Part shown: one piece after another, positions 28,662 through 40,600 of the stretch | Layout: every line of letters starts with the position of its first letter | How positions within the stretch are numbered: position 1 is the stretch's first letter | NCBI GenBank assembly: GCA_017654935.2 | Contig: CM065682.1 | Coordinates: 40,229,435-40,293,434 of the forward strand | Length of the DNA: 64,000 nucleotides | Source: Phymorhynchus buccinoides | Lineage: Eukaryota; Mollusca; Gastropoda; Neogastropoda; Raphitomidae | Direction of reading: 5' to 3' | Notes under the pieces: model-generated | What the model was told of the DNA's origin: nothing | Seen by the model: only the letters and a program-made list of their open reading frames with translations | Database searches by the model: none | Made by a program: the position numbers and the translations under genes

Positions 28662-28806
28662 CAGTGGAACCTCCCTTATAAGACCTTCAAAAATCATCCA
28701 GAGGTCTTATAAAGGAGGGGTCTTATATTATAAGGGAGGTAATTTCAATACTTACAAAGAAGGGCAATGTCTCAGAGAAGTAGGTCTTATAAGGGAGGTT
28801 CCACAG
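28662..28806. mobile_element. TA-flanked MITE, pogo/Tc1-type, copy 2
   Basis: CAGTGGAACCTCCCTTATAA at the left and AGGTCTTATAAGGGAGG at the right are inverted repeats with TA on both flanks. Confidence 0.8.
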
Positions 28807-28808
28807 TA

Positions 28809-31278
28809 TTATAGTGACTGAAAAGTCTATATTGAAGTTTAAGCAAACATTTTGCTGCTGAGATCTCCCTGGGTCTTATCCCAAAGGCAGCAATAACCTT
28901 CCTTAGTCTCCACATTGAACAATGTGAAACTGTGCAGCTTAGTTTTGTAGTACTTTGCACTGCTCCGAGTTGTGGGACACGGGAGAACAGTCTGGCACTA
29001 CATGGTCCACAAGTCTGACTGTCAGCACTGCCTTTGGCTTTCTCAGTATGTGCTGCATTTGTTCTGTCTCAGCCACGTACTTGTGTAGACATCACATTGA
29101 TCTTCTCTGGTGACGAAGATGGACAGTTTCATTGTATTGAATGTTTGATGGAAATAGCATGGATGCTCCTGCTTTCAGGATGTCCTGAAATGCAGGATTT
29201 TTTTTATTGCCTGGAGCTGGCATCGCCGGATTATGATAATTTGAGAAGCAGTGAATTTCCTATTTATAAACGTTTTGTTGGTTTCTCTCATGTGTAGAAT
29301 ATAAAATAAATGAATACAGATAAATATTTACATGCCTTTACCAGGAACTTTATATTTTTAGGATTGTTTTAAGTCACGTTGTTAACTGTGCGGCCCCTGG
29401 ACCCCTGCCTTGCAGGATTTATTTTATTTCCCAGGAGCATCTATGAAATAGGTCATTTAAATTGCACACAATTTTGTCTCCATGCAATCTAAATTTGGAT
29501 ACAAGCTTTTGACACGAGGTGAAGATCTGAACTGGGATTCTTTTGCAACTGTTATCGCAAAACTAAGTCCGAGTTAGGCATTTATCTTATAATAAGCGTG
29601 ATGATATGAATAGTTCTGTGGGTGGTTGTTGCTTTTGTCCATCTGATATGTGTTTAGATTGAGTGAATAGCTGTATAAGGACTGGTGATAGAAGCATCGA
29701 ATGTATGATTCATAAATTAATGTGGTGATTGTGTTGGTATTCAATTTTATTTTCATTTCTTTTACATCAATATTAAACATCGTATCAGAATGATTCAAAT
29801 GTGTTGCTTCAGTGTATTTTGTAATGCATACCAATTGCCTTTTTTTCTTATTTCCCTGTATACAAGGCATGTGTGAGAGAGAAAAACAAGATGGTAAGCC
29901 ATACAAACATACTACCATTCATTAAGATGAGAGTGATAGAGAGGACAGCCAGCCATAACATAGAACAGTCCACTGGGTCTGTCGATGAAGACTTGATGCA
30001 AGTCACAGCATAGTCATAGCATTACCGGTAGTCTTGTGACCCATTCTGGCATGTGGCTGACTGTCCAACTGTGTCACAAAATCATGCCTTGAGCATTAGG
30101 AAGTCTTGTTACCAAAACGTTTTCAACAAGTTTTGTCCTACTTTTTTTTCTTCTCCGTAATACACTGTGGTCTTTGGGTGAAATAAGATTATGGGCATCA
30201 TCTTGATATTGGGGGCAGTTATGCACATTTTGATCAAGTTGATAAAGTAGTTAAGGCTTTAGGTGAAAAGTTTTGTTACAAAGAACGCAGTCTTAGGGGG
30301 GGGGGGGGGGGGGGGGGGGGGAAATTACACATTTGAAAAATAAAAACACTTCTAGCATGCAGACTCAATTCAAGCACACGATGACAAAAAGAATGCTTCT
30401 GTATACTTAATGATTTAATGTACATCCAACAGAACATATGCATACAAAGCAGGGGAAAAAACTGTCATACCTTCATTTTTAAGCCTTACTTGCAACCAAT
30501 ACAATTTTGTTGAAATCGAACGTCCCACAGGCTGGCTGCTCAAAACATGGCAGAATCATGCTTTAACTCCTTGTAAGGAGTTCAGGGCCGAAACACTTGA
30601 TACAGGGGGCTTCTTCTCTGAAGACCCTCCGTAAAGTTTCTTTGCACTGCTTAAGGTTTTTGGGTGTTCACACTGCCTTGATCATTTCATTCATGGTTTT
30701 GTCATCCGACAGGGAATTTTTAGCCAGGCATTAAAGTGATCAAACTTTCCATGAGTGTTATTAACACTAGCCATTCCATCAATTCCCACCCACACATTCT
30801 TTTATTATTTTTAAAAATCACAATAAGATACTAAGAAAGATAGGAACAGATTCAGATAACGCAGGAACACAAGAGATGTGAAATTTCACAAAGCGTCAAA
30901 TACAAGTACAGGTAATTAATTCTCCAATGTGATCCCTTTCAGTTTTGTCACGCGCGGTGCAGGGTTTGTACTGACACCAAGCATTGCACACTCATGGCTG
31001 TACAAAAAAACATCTTTAAAATCATTAGCTCTATCACTTCAAAAATACACATGGCACACATCTGCCAACACATGCACATTCTTTCCATGTACACACACCA
31101 ACTCATACCTTGAACAGACATGCATACCACTTTGGTGACTTTACTCAAAAATTTGTCACTGCTAACAGAAACTCCCAACAAGCGCAACTGTAATCATCAT
31201 CTTAAAACCAGCACACAACAGAAATCTTCATCAAGCATTCGAGAAGTTCGTTTAAAGTTCAATGTTATACACTGTAAA
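28809..31278. other. Intergenic DNA with no recognised gene
   Basis: An 87-codon ORF (29034-29297) and a 114-codon minus ORF (29574-29918) have no recognisable domain or splice context. A run of about 26 G lies at 30297-30322. Confidence 0.45.
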
Positions 31279-31433
31279 CCATATTTTACGGACTATAAGG
31301 CGCACCTGATTATAAGGCGCACCCCCCAAATAATCAGATTTTGTTACTTTTTTTCTTTCTTATTTTATCAGTCACATTATAAGGTCTCAGTCTGGGGAAA
31401 AAAGTATCGCTTTATAGTCCATAAAATACGGTA
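31279..31433. mobile_element. Short palindromic element, TATTTTACGGACTAT family, copy 2
   Basis: ACCATATTTTACGGACTATA and TATAGTCCATAAAATACGGT are inverted ends, with AAGGCGCACC inside. Confidence 0.7.
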
Positions 31434-31849
31434 CTTGTTTGAAAATCCAAAATAAAACATTAAGAGAAATCAATCGTGAATTCATTATGGGCACATTTTA
31501 CTAGAGGAAACAAAACGGGTTATTTTTTAAAGAAATTAGAACCTGTGTTTCATATGTATTACAGGAATGGTCCCAGAGTGAGTTGATATTATAAAAGTCC
31601 CCCTAGACCATAAAGTATTATCTACAATCTAGCCTTAAGTGAAAAAACTTCAACTACTAGTACTAATGAAGATGGTCAACGCTAAAATTGTAGCACCTAA
31701 TCAGAGCCCTTGGCTTACCATGACCTCTTCTGTGTCGCTGTAAATGAGCTGCAATGGTAATGTAATCCAGTCACAAATAATGTTCTGAAAAGCAAAAAAT
31801 ATGACAATCATGCACTGATGCAGTCTTTACCATTTATTTTTTGTTGTTG

Positions 31850-31990
31850 ATGTCCCATCTTCCGGGTCGGACAATGGCGTTGCTCCTACGCCGCTCGTTC
31901 CGAATCCCCAAATTCGCAGCTACACCCCGGCTTGTTCAGGTCGCAGAATCAGAGACCAGCAGTCCAAGGGGAGCGAATCTATGTTAGGCC
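31850..31990. repeat. Diverged interspersed repeat, second copy
   Basis: This is related to 25622-25745 through CATCTTC.GGG, CGTTC.GA.TCC and the CTTGTT segment. Confidence 0.4.
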
Positions 31991-32541
31991 GTCAGGAGGC
32001 AACCAACCGAGGAGACACTGCATTTGTAACTGCATTTGATTCCATTGACTGACTGTAACCAATATGACTAGATTCTTCAACTGCTGGTGAAATGCAGATT
32101 TAATTTTATCTAAATGGGTTATCAAAACCTCACCTTATAAAAGTTTCAAAAGGCAGACACAAACAAGTACCACACACAGTTTTGTGCGCACACAAAAAGT
32201 GAACATTTTGAAAGCTGGCAAAATAGAACAAAAATGCTTAGTAACGCTTTTACACTAATCTGATTACGGAATGAAACGCACTCTCCAGAGTTAATGCACT
32301 CTGCGTTTGCCTGGAGTTTCTCCAGAGTTAGTGGTCTTTGAAATGGTTCAAGGTAGTCATTTTAAAGGGCAAGCAAAGGGATGTAATAATAGGTGTTTGA
32401 CAGCATTTCGTCAGATCCAATTCCTAACTTTGGCTCTCTAGCTTAGGTCTGACCGTGAAACATGGATACCCCATGTTACTACATGTCATTTTTTGGGGTA
32501 GGCTTGACACCATAAGTGGATTCCTTTACCCGATGAAGCCC

Positions 32542-33015
32542 TTAACTCTTTCTATGCTAACCTGCGCTCTCGTCGCAGGGCATGCGCACAACGCCTCGTT
32601 ACTAAGGTAACGGGATATCGCATGTGAACTTTAAAAATTCATAGTTCATAGGTTAACAGTCATGCGTGCTTCAAAGTGGCTCAGAGGGCTACTACTACGT
32701 TTCATTCATGCTTCTCCACACTGACTGGCTGGCTGTAGGCTATTTTGGGACCTTAAAATTATATTTTCGCTATTATGAGTGTGCCTGGCTTAACAAAGCA
32801 TGCATTTATTTTAAAATATCACAAATCAAAACTAATCAAGTGGATGTTTTGAAACTGTTGCAGGTGTTAGTACTGTATATTGTGTACATATTGCCAAAAT
32901 GTCACGTTTGTATCTGTTACCATTATTTAGAAAATAATTTTTTGGCAACCTATGCAAATCGGCCAGTACAGAACGCTTGCAAAGGGAAGCAACTGGCCAG
33001 CATGGAATGAGTTAA
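32542..33015. mobile_element. TTAA-flanked MITE, second family
   Basis: The left end TTAACTCTTTCTATGCTAACC and right end GGCCAGCATGGAATGAGTTAA are inverted repeats with TTAA at both edges; length 474 bp. It encodes no transposase. The 114-codon ORF inside is not recognisable. Confidence 0.75.
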
Positions 33016-34339
33016 TGCTCAGCTTTTCAGACATTATTGCAAAAAGATGCTTGTCGATAAACATGTATGGTTCATGTGCAAGATATTTTTGTGCAAGCTG
33101 TTGTTGTATATTGCTATAACATCTCATATGCATGACTACAAAAACTTGTAGGTAAGGAGTCCGAAACATACTAAGAAAGAAAAACTTGGACTGAAACAAA
33201 CAACTCTGAGCCTGAGTTCAACCTGCAACCTCAGCCAAAGCCTGTAACTTTAAAAAAATAAAAAATAAAAATAAAAATGCCCTCCTAACTATCCACCCTA
33301 GATTCAATTTGTACCCGGCATTTCACATCCTGCTTTTGTTTTTATGCCTTGGTTTGTTTTTTATACTTGCAACACCAACCACTGCACTATTATTTTTCTT
33401 TAAATCAAGTTTCACCGCTAAATCCTCTTTTCAAGCTGCTGAACAAAGAAAGGAATAAAAAAAAACGTCTTTTCATATTATATACACCCAACGCAGCAAC
33501 AGTCACCGACAACAATATCACAATGATATATCATACAAACAACAAAAGCATGATGTCACTTTTAGCCTTCCCCTTTCATTCTATTTACCAGTACACACTC
33601 TTCCATTCACGCATGAAGGGTTAATTATGCACATAAACACCAGTACACAGTAGTAAACATTTTCAACATTTTGCAAAGAAATGAATTTCAAATGAAATTC
33701 CTAACCCCGAAACACCCCTCCTATCACTTGTCTGCAAGTCTTCAAAGACAAAATTATTTGAATTCAATTTGACAGCTTAAACATTCTTATCATTAGTTAC
33801 AATGCCTACATTTGTATCCATATCTTGGTTTTGAAAAGTGAAGTGTATCAAACATGAAAAGTCCTGTTTTTTTCTCTATTTCCAGGATTGATTATTACAT
33901 ACGGGAAAACCCCCCAATAAAAATAAAACTGAAGGAAAAGCGAGAGTAACAATATGGAAAGGATAAAAACAGCATTGTTCCTTCTTTACTACAGCTTGGT
34001 TGTCTACATTACTTTCCTAATCTTACTTTCAAAATCATAGTGAAATCATGAATGCACTGGGTCAGGGAGAATTAAAAAGCAAGTTCTACAAATGGTCATA
34101 CATGACCACCGAATGTCAGTTTTCAGTTTTTAATTTTGGTAAATATACTGCTACATCAACCTTGGAAAATCATCTACCACAATGTTAAGTAAACAAACTG
34201 ATATAAGACACTGTTATTATAAAGTCTTTCTTTAAAAACAAACAAAACTTGCATTTTTTTTCATGATGATGACAGCTCTAGGACATGCAGCTAAGATGTT
34301 TTGTAACCACACACACATTCACTAAAACACAAACGCCCT
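33016..34339. other. AT-rich intergenic DNA
   Basis: Nothing recognisable on either strand. Confidence 0.5.
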
Positions 34340-34808
34340 TTAACGCACTCGGGACGAATGAGCCGGCTCCGGCTCATGGCTCGCACAACTGTTTAGGACG
34401 AATGGCCCGGATTCAGCTCATAAGAGTTTTTTATTTCTGGTGTGTAACCAGCTTTCCGGTTCAAAGTCATAACCTATTTTCAGTTTGCTTTGACCTTGCC
34501 TCTCTTGAAATCAACCAATCATTGCAGACTTCCCATTCAGGTTTGGCTGTAGAGGGGGGTCAAAGATCGGAATGTGAAATTTTCCTTCTTTCTATGTGTT
34601 AGCTGTTTTCGTCAATAGGACACAAACGACGAAGGTATGGATTATCTGATATTTTACGATCGTTTAGTGCATGGTGTTAGTAATCTTATCTGAAAATATC
34701 AGTCCATAACTTTTCATAACTTTTTTGTGGTGATGGGTTTTCGAACCTAGTCAAATGGCCCGTCCTAAACGGTTGTAAGGGGAAGCTGGCCAGTGCCGAG
34801 TGAGTTAA
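34340..34808. mobile_element. TTAA-flanked MITE, third family
   Basis: TTAACGCACTCGGGACG at the left and CCAGTGCCGAGTGAGTTAA at the right are imperfect inverted repeats with TTAA at both edges; length 469 bp. Internal GAATGAGCCGGCTCCGG and GACGAATGGCCCGG are short repeats. It contains no transposase. Confidence 0.7.
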
Positions 34809-35967
34809 CCAATTACTCAAACATTTGATTTAGCTTCTCAAATACATACAAATAGTCAAATACAAAATAATCTTTTTAACAAATCACAACTGGAGAGAGA
34901 GAGATTCGGAAACGCACATCTAAGGTTTCTTTTTAAGTTGAAAAAGCTTAGGTTGACAAAACATGTAGGATGACCAAAAAAAGCACCTATATTGTTGGTT
35001 TGTAGCCTCTGCTCACCACACATGGTCCCAGGAGCGATTTGCTTGCTTTCATTTTTTGTTGGTGTGAGGTTTCATTCATAATTAATTCCTGTTCAAATGA
35101 ATGCCACTGATCTCAGACCAAGTCCTAAGCTCAATGACATGCAAGGTTCATTAAGTCCTAAAGACAAAGAAAAGAAAAAGTTAACTGTTAACTAAATTTT
35201 ATTCCCGACCCTTAGCTTTTCTTAGGCTTATTAAAAGATATATAAAAACCCAAAAAATCTCCCATCTCCGGAGGTTAGAATGAAAGTTATGAGTGTGCTT
35301 CTTTCACTTTAGCCTATCACTTCAAAAGAAACCTGTGATAGAATCATTTCCCTTGCTGCTAATTAAAATGACTTAAAGTGGCGGCAGAAGGCTAATGAAG
35401 GATCATGTTCCAAAGTCTACTGAGTTGCAGTCATTGTCATAGAAAGCAAGCATGTGGACAGAAGACACTTATCAGCGAACATCCGTAAAATTTCATTTGA
35501 CATTAATATTTGGGAAATTATATACATTCAACTGAAGTCTTTTACATCACACTTCAATGTAAAACTACAGAGCTGTCTTTGCATCGTCTCACGGCTGAAT
35601 CATCTGCACCCGTCACTTCAGTCTTCTATTCTGTTGACACGAGAGTGAGGGTTCAGAAAGATTCTGTTAAACTTGTTGATTGGTAACTAATCTATTTTTG
35701 TTTGCTATACATAGAAAAATGGAGATGCAGATGCTGCCCTCAATTTAGCCAATGAAGCTTCCATCTATTTTAGGGGCGATTTAGACTATACCAATCTCTT
35801 TATCCAATGTGTAATAGGCTACTCCACCAAATATCAGCCGCCAAAAAAAAGCCGACCCACTGACCCCAATTTTTTTTTCATTATAAAGCATGTGCATATA
35901 CACACGGAAAGCCATCCACAATCTGCCAAAGAATGCTGGAAGCAACAAACATGAAGGCATGTGCACA

Positions 35968-36384
35968 TGTGACCTAGCACCACGAAAGGGACATTAAGTG
36001 TCAAAATGACCATTCTGAGAAAATGGTACGGTTAGAAACTTCAGACAATTCTCTTTCAAATGATATAAGAACCATTCTTGTAACGTTTTCCGTTATGCGT
36101 ATTTAAAGTTGGTAGGGCGACTGTCAGCCATTTTGAGAAATCAGTCTGAAGTTTAGCCTAGCTGAAGTAAATGTATCAACCTACTCATTTCAAAGCACAT
36201 TTTGGAGTATTTAGAGACCATAACAAAGATTGTCCTTTATAAATATGAAAGATGGGATGTTAGAGAGCAAGAAAATACCCATTACTTAAAACTCGTAAAT
36301 TTTGTTTGATATTTTTGACTTTGCAAGCCTGTTGTGACAAACTAGCCCAGCGACTTAATGTCCCTTTCGTGGTGCTGGGTCACA
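35968..36384. mobile_element. Inverted-repeat element, copy 2 (417 bp)
   Basis: TGTGACCTAGCACCACGAAA at the left and TTTCGTGGTGCTGGGTCACA at the right match 27698-28124, with the interior in the opposite orientation. Confidence 0.78.
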
Positions 36385-37587
36385 ATATACGGAGAAACCC
36401 ATCCACATCTTTCTTACTTCCGTTATTTTTTTCCAAGATTGTGGATGGGTTGACAGTAAACACACAATTTATTTCCCTTTACCCAAAAGTTATTAATGCT
36501 GACAGCTTTGAGCTGCTCAGATTTTGAGAACTGCTAACAAAACAAGTATGTGATGAATAAGAAAGCACTTTGCATCAAGACCACAACAGAGACGGTGACC
36601 ACAACTTTCAAACATCCTGGCCTTGAATATAATCACAATTCACTGTTTAATAAAAGAAAAAGTTTTGGAATTATAATTTTTTTAAAGGAAAAGGAAAACA
36701 CTTTTCCTTCGGGTAAGATTTTTTTTATTACTGATATCTATTTTTTAAAAACAACCACAAAGAAAAGCCAAAAGCATCTTACTTTATATATGAAGCCTGG
36801 TATACACAGAATTTGATTGTAATTTACAGACTGATATAAAGGCATTGTAATACAATTCATGGAAGAACAAGACCGATATGTCACTTATCCATAATGATTC
36901 TGTCCGTCCAATTTTCATCCGTTCAAATTGCTTTTTCTTTTCTTTTCACAAATATGTCTATTGATAATCCCCCAGCAATTTTTTAAATTATGTTGTGAAA
37001 GGCATTTGTTTTAAAGAAGAAATACAGATTAAGGGTAAAAGAAATTGTTTTCAAAGATACTACAGAGGATCATACTACAGAAATTACAAGACTTGATTTA
37101 AGTAGGCTTTGTTGCATAAAATTCAAAATGAATCATCATCTCAAGGGCAAGTGAATTTAAACTATCAAAATAAGCAAAGAGAGCAAGAAGCCTCACCATC
37201 ATGAAATGTAAACGCCACCAAAAAAAATGGAACAGCATAAGAGAGAAAAAAAGCCTTGAAGTTCACAATAAGAGACTTCCCCAAGATTTCCAGAATGCAA
37301 ATTACATATGAAAAACATGTGGTGGGTAGAGGGAAAGATATAAATTTGTTCATCACATACTCCGATAAAGATGTCCAGGGGGTGGAAAAAAAAGTCGAAA
37401 TAACTTAGCGCAGCCAACGCCCCCAGGCCACAGAGGCGGCTAGCCGTGCACACCACAATGGCAGCTGACCCATGTCCAGACCACAGAGCGATCGGGAAAC
37501 TGTTGGGTCAAAATGTCTCGCTTCACATGGACACCTTGAGGAGGCGACAGGCTCTGAATACAGGAGGGTGTGCGTGGCGTGGGGCGG
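36385..37587. other. Probable 3' flank and 3' UTR of Rab5
   Basis: AT-rich sequence left of the Rab5 stop codon on the minus strand. The UTR end is not clear; several AATAAA-like words occur on the minus strand. Confidence 0.4.
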
Positions 37588-37697
37588 CTACTTGCAGCAT
37601 CCACCTTCCGACTGTTGACTGGACTCGTTGTTCAACCTCACTCCTTGCTGTCTGGGCTGGCTGCTGCTTCCCCCTTCGTTTTTGGGCAGCTTCTTGG
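37588..37697 (-). CDS. RAB5: Rab5 exon 5 (hypervariable tail, prenylation site)
   Basis: The acceptor CACAG directly follows a (CA)n run, then [19 protein letters not shown] and ...SEGGCCK with a TAG stop. The tail is hydrophilic, as expected, and ends in the CC prenylation signal. It is too short and shadowed by longer false ORFs. Confidence 0.93.
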
Positions 37698-40600
37698 CTG
37701 TGCACACACACACACACACACACACACCTTTTGTGTCCCCATTTCCATTTAAATATGTAGCACGATTTGTTCATGTTTTCGTAAGCTTTCCATTGATTAC
37801 TGTAAATATTTATCTGTTCCGTGTTTCTTTTTTCTATGTAAATAACCAATATGGTTTGTGTATTGTGTGTGTGTTTGCATTTTGTCTTTGTTAGATGGCT
37901 TGATGGAAAAAAACATGTATGTCTGCTTATTCAATGTCCATCTTTAAATACATTTTTGACTTGACATACAGAAAGACATGTGAGCGCATGAACACACACA
38001 AACTAGACCGAGTTAGAGTTAGTAACTGCAGCTTATACAGTTATATCAACAAATCTGCATACACATGGCAGACATTAACTCTTCTACTTTGTTCTAGCGC
38101 CATGTATGTTTTTACCTTCTTGGTTGTCCGTTGCATATCAACCGACAAGAGGGGGGTAACTATTTTTTCGAGTGTGCATGCACAGCCGTAACGGAAAAAA
38201 ACACTGACATAAGCTCTGAAAATAGACAAATGCACGGCAGGCCACTTGGCAGTGAATGTCTTTGCATTTGGGAGTGAAGTGTGATGTACTGGGCCTCATC
38301 CAAAGAACTCGATGTTCAGTTCAATTTTCACGTCGAACAAGAAAGGGTGAGGCCGGGATTCAAACCCAGGTCACTCACGCATTGAAATTGGCAGGCGAAC
38401 GTCTTAACCACTCTGCCACCTTCCTTCCTAGGCATAGGTAGGAAAGGCTTACTACTAATGAAACAACAGAAAATAAAAACAGAGCAATTGCCATCCATGA
38501 CCAACAGTTTATAATGGAAGATTCAGAACTGGACACAAACACAAACTATGATTAATCAATGTTGCCAACCATGTTTCCAAAACTAAAGAAATGATAGTTG
38601 ATTTCAGGAAAAAGAAAACTCCTCTCCCAGCATTATCTGTTAAAGGTCAGGTAGTTGAGCAAGTAAAATCATTTAAATTCCTTGGTGTGCATATTTCAAA
38701 TACATTAAGCTGGGAAGTCAACATCACATCATCCTGCAAAAAAGCACAGCAGAGACTATATTTTCTAAGACAGCTCAAGAAATTTAGGATAAGTACAGCA
38801 GTCTTGACACAGTTCTATCGAAAGCATAGTCAGTTTTTCAATATCTGTCTGGTATGGATGGATCAGCTTCAGCTAAAGATAAAAGGAAACTCCATCAAGT
38901 CGTCAAGACAGCCTCAAAAATCATAGGCCACAAACAGTCATCCCCGGATAACATCTATAGTGTGCGCATAAGACGCAAAGCTAAATCCATCATATCTGAT
39001 AGCACACACCCAGCCAACCATCTGTTTCAATCTCTCCCTTCTGGTAAAAGGTTCTGCTCTTTTAAGTGCAAATCTAACCGCCTGAAAAACAGCTTTTACC
39101 CCTCTGCTGTCAGAGCCATCAATACTCAGTAGGCTCATTCCCCTAGGGGAATTCTTTATCTTATTTTGCCCAGACTTGTGTCAATCGGTGTGCCTGCATG
39201 CTCGCGGTCTTGTGTGTTAGTGTGTGCGTGTGCGTGTGTGAGGAGGTGGGACATGTATTGGTATAAATGTGTATGCACACGTGTATGTGTGTGTTGATGT
39301 ATGTGTAGGTGTGCGTCTGAGAGAAAGAGAGAATCTGAGGGAGAGACTGATACATGATGATGTAATTTGTCCATTCGATGTGCATGCTTTCGTTGTTGTT
39401 GGATTGTGTCTTGTGCAAAACCAAAACGATTTCCTTTGTATTACGGTGCATTGGCTGATTAAAAAATCTTGAATCTTGAATCATGACATGTACTTTGGTT
39501 TCTATGATGGCCTTCGATTTTTGCAACCATTATGAACTGCACACTTACCAATAGCTAAGAAAATATCGTTGACGTTCATAGCAGTCTTTGCTGACGTCTC
39601 CATGAACAACAAACTGTTTTCTTCTGCATAGGCCTGTGCTTCCTGCAAAAATAAAACTCACAAGTCAAACCCTTACACAAACACAATAAATCAAGAGCTG
39701 TAAATGAAACCATCAAATAAACTGTTCTTTTCTACTTTTGATCTCAACATTTCACAAATATTGGAAGAGTTTATGTTGTTTTTTTAAACACCAAAGCAGA
39801 CTTCTGTGTCTTCTATTTTTCCCTTTCTTTGCTTATATTATGAATTCATGGAGTTTGCTAGCTCAGGATACAACTTAAATACTGGTAACAAGATATGTAA
39901 AGATCCAATTTGTCAACCCTGTGTTACAAAAACTGTAACAAAGGCTTATACTAAGTTATAGATCTGGATCTACAAACCCAGTTACATATGAAGCAGACGC
40001 CAATTCTGACGAGAGTTGTGACAGAACCTAATACTGTAACAGAAAGGATAGAATTAGAAGGAAGAAAAACCTACTGCTAGCATTTTTGTTCAGATCATTA
40101 AACCTCCAGCCCATGCAACAAAGTTTTAATCATAAACAAGATAATTCTTTGACAGTTATTTGTAAGTATCCATATATTATTATTATTAAGAACATTTCTA
40201 TATAAATAGCTTTGATTAAAAGCTCTAAGGGAGTAGATCATCACTGAAAAAGAAGTAAGCTATCAGCAAAGCTTCAACTCTTTCAACACCAGCCATTGTT
40301 TTGGCCAAAACTTTCCATTAAACTTACCTGGGTAGAGAAAAGATTTCATCTGCAATATTGGGGATTCCTCAGTGACATGCATAAAATAGGGCATACCCTT
40401 ACCTCCCAAAATAAAGAACATAAGGTAATTAGTTAGCAAACCCTCATTTGATGCCTTTCAGTGACATGGGTGTTACATCATTGTGGTGCCAAGAGGCGAC
40501 AGTGGCGATGAAAGGGTTAATCGCTCCACTTACTGGTGAGAAAAGATCAGATGATTCTTACCTCAAACTCCACCATGCGCTTGTTGGCCAAATCTGCCTT

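Noticed and set aside
29034..29297. 87-codon ORF as a gene
   Set aside because: No domain, no splice signals in phase and no partner exons.
38346..38421. A functional tRNA gene
   Set aside because: A and B boxes are present, but stems pair poorly and the locus resembles a SINE head.
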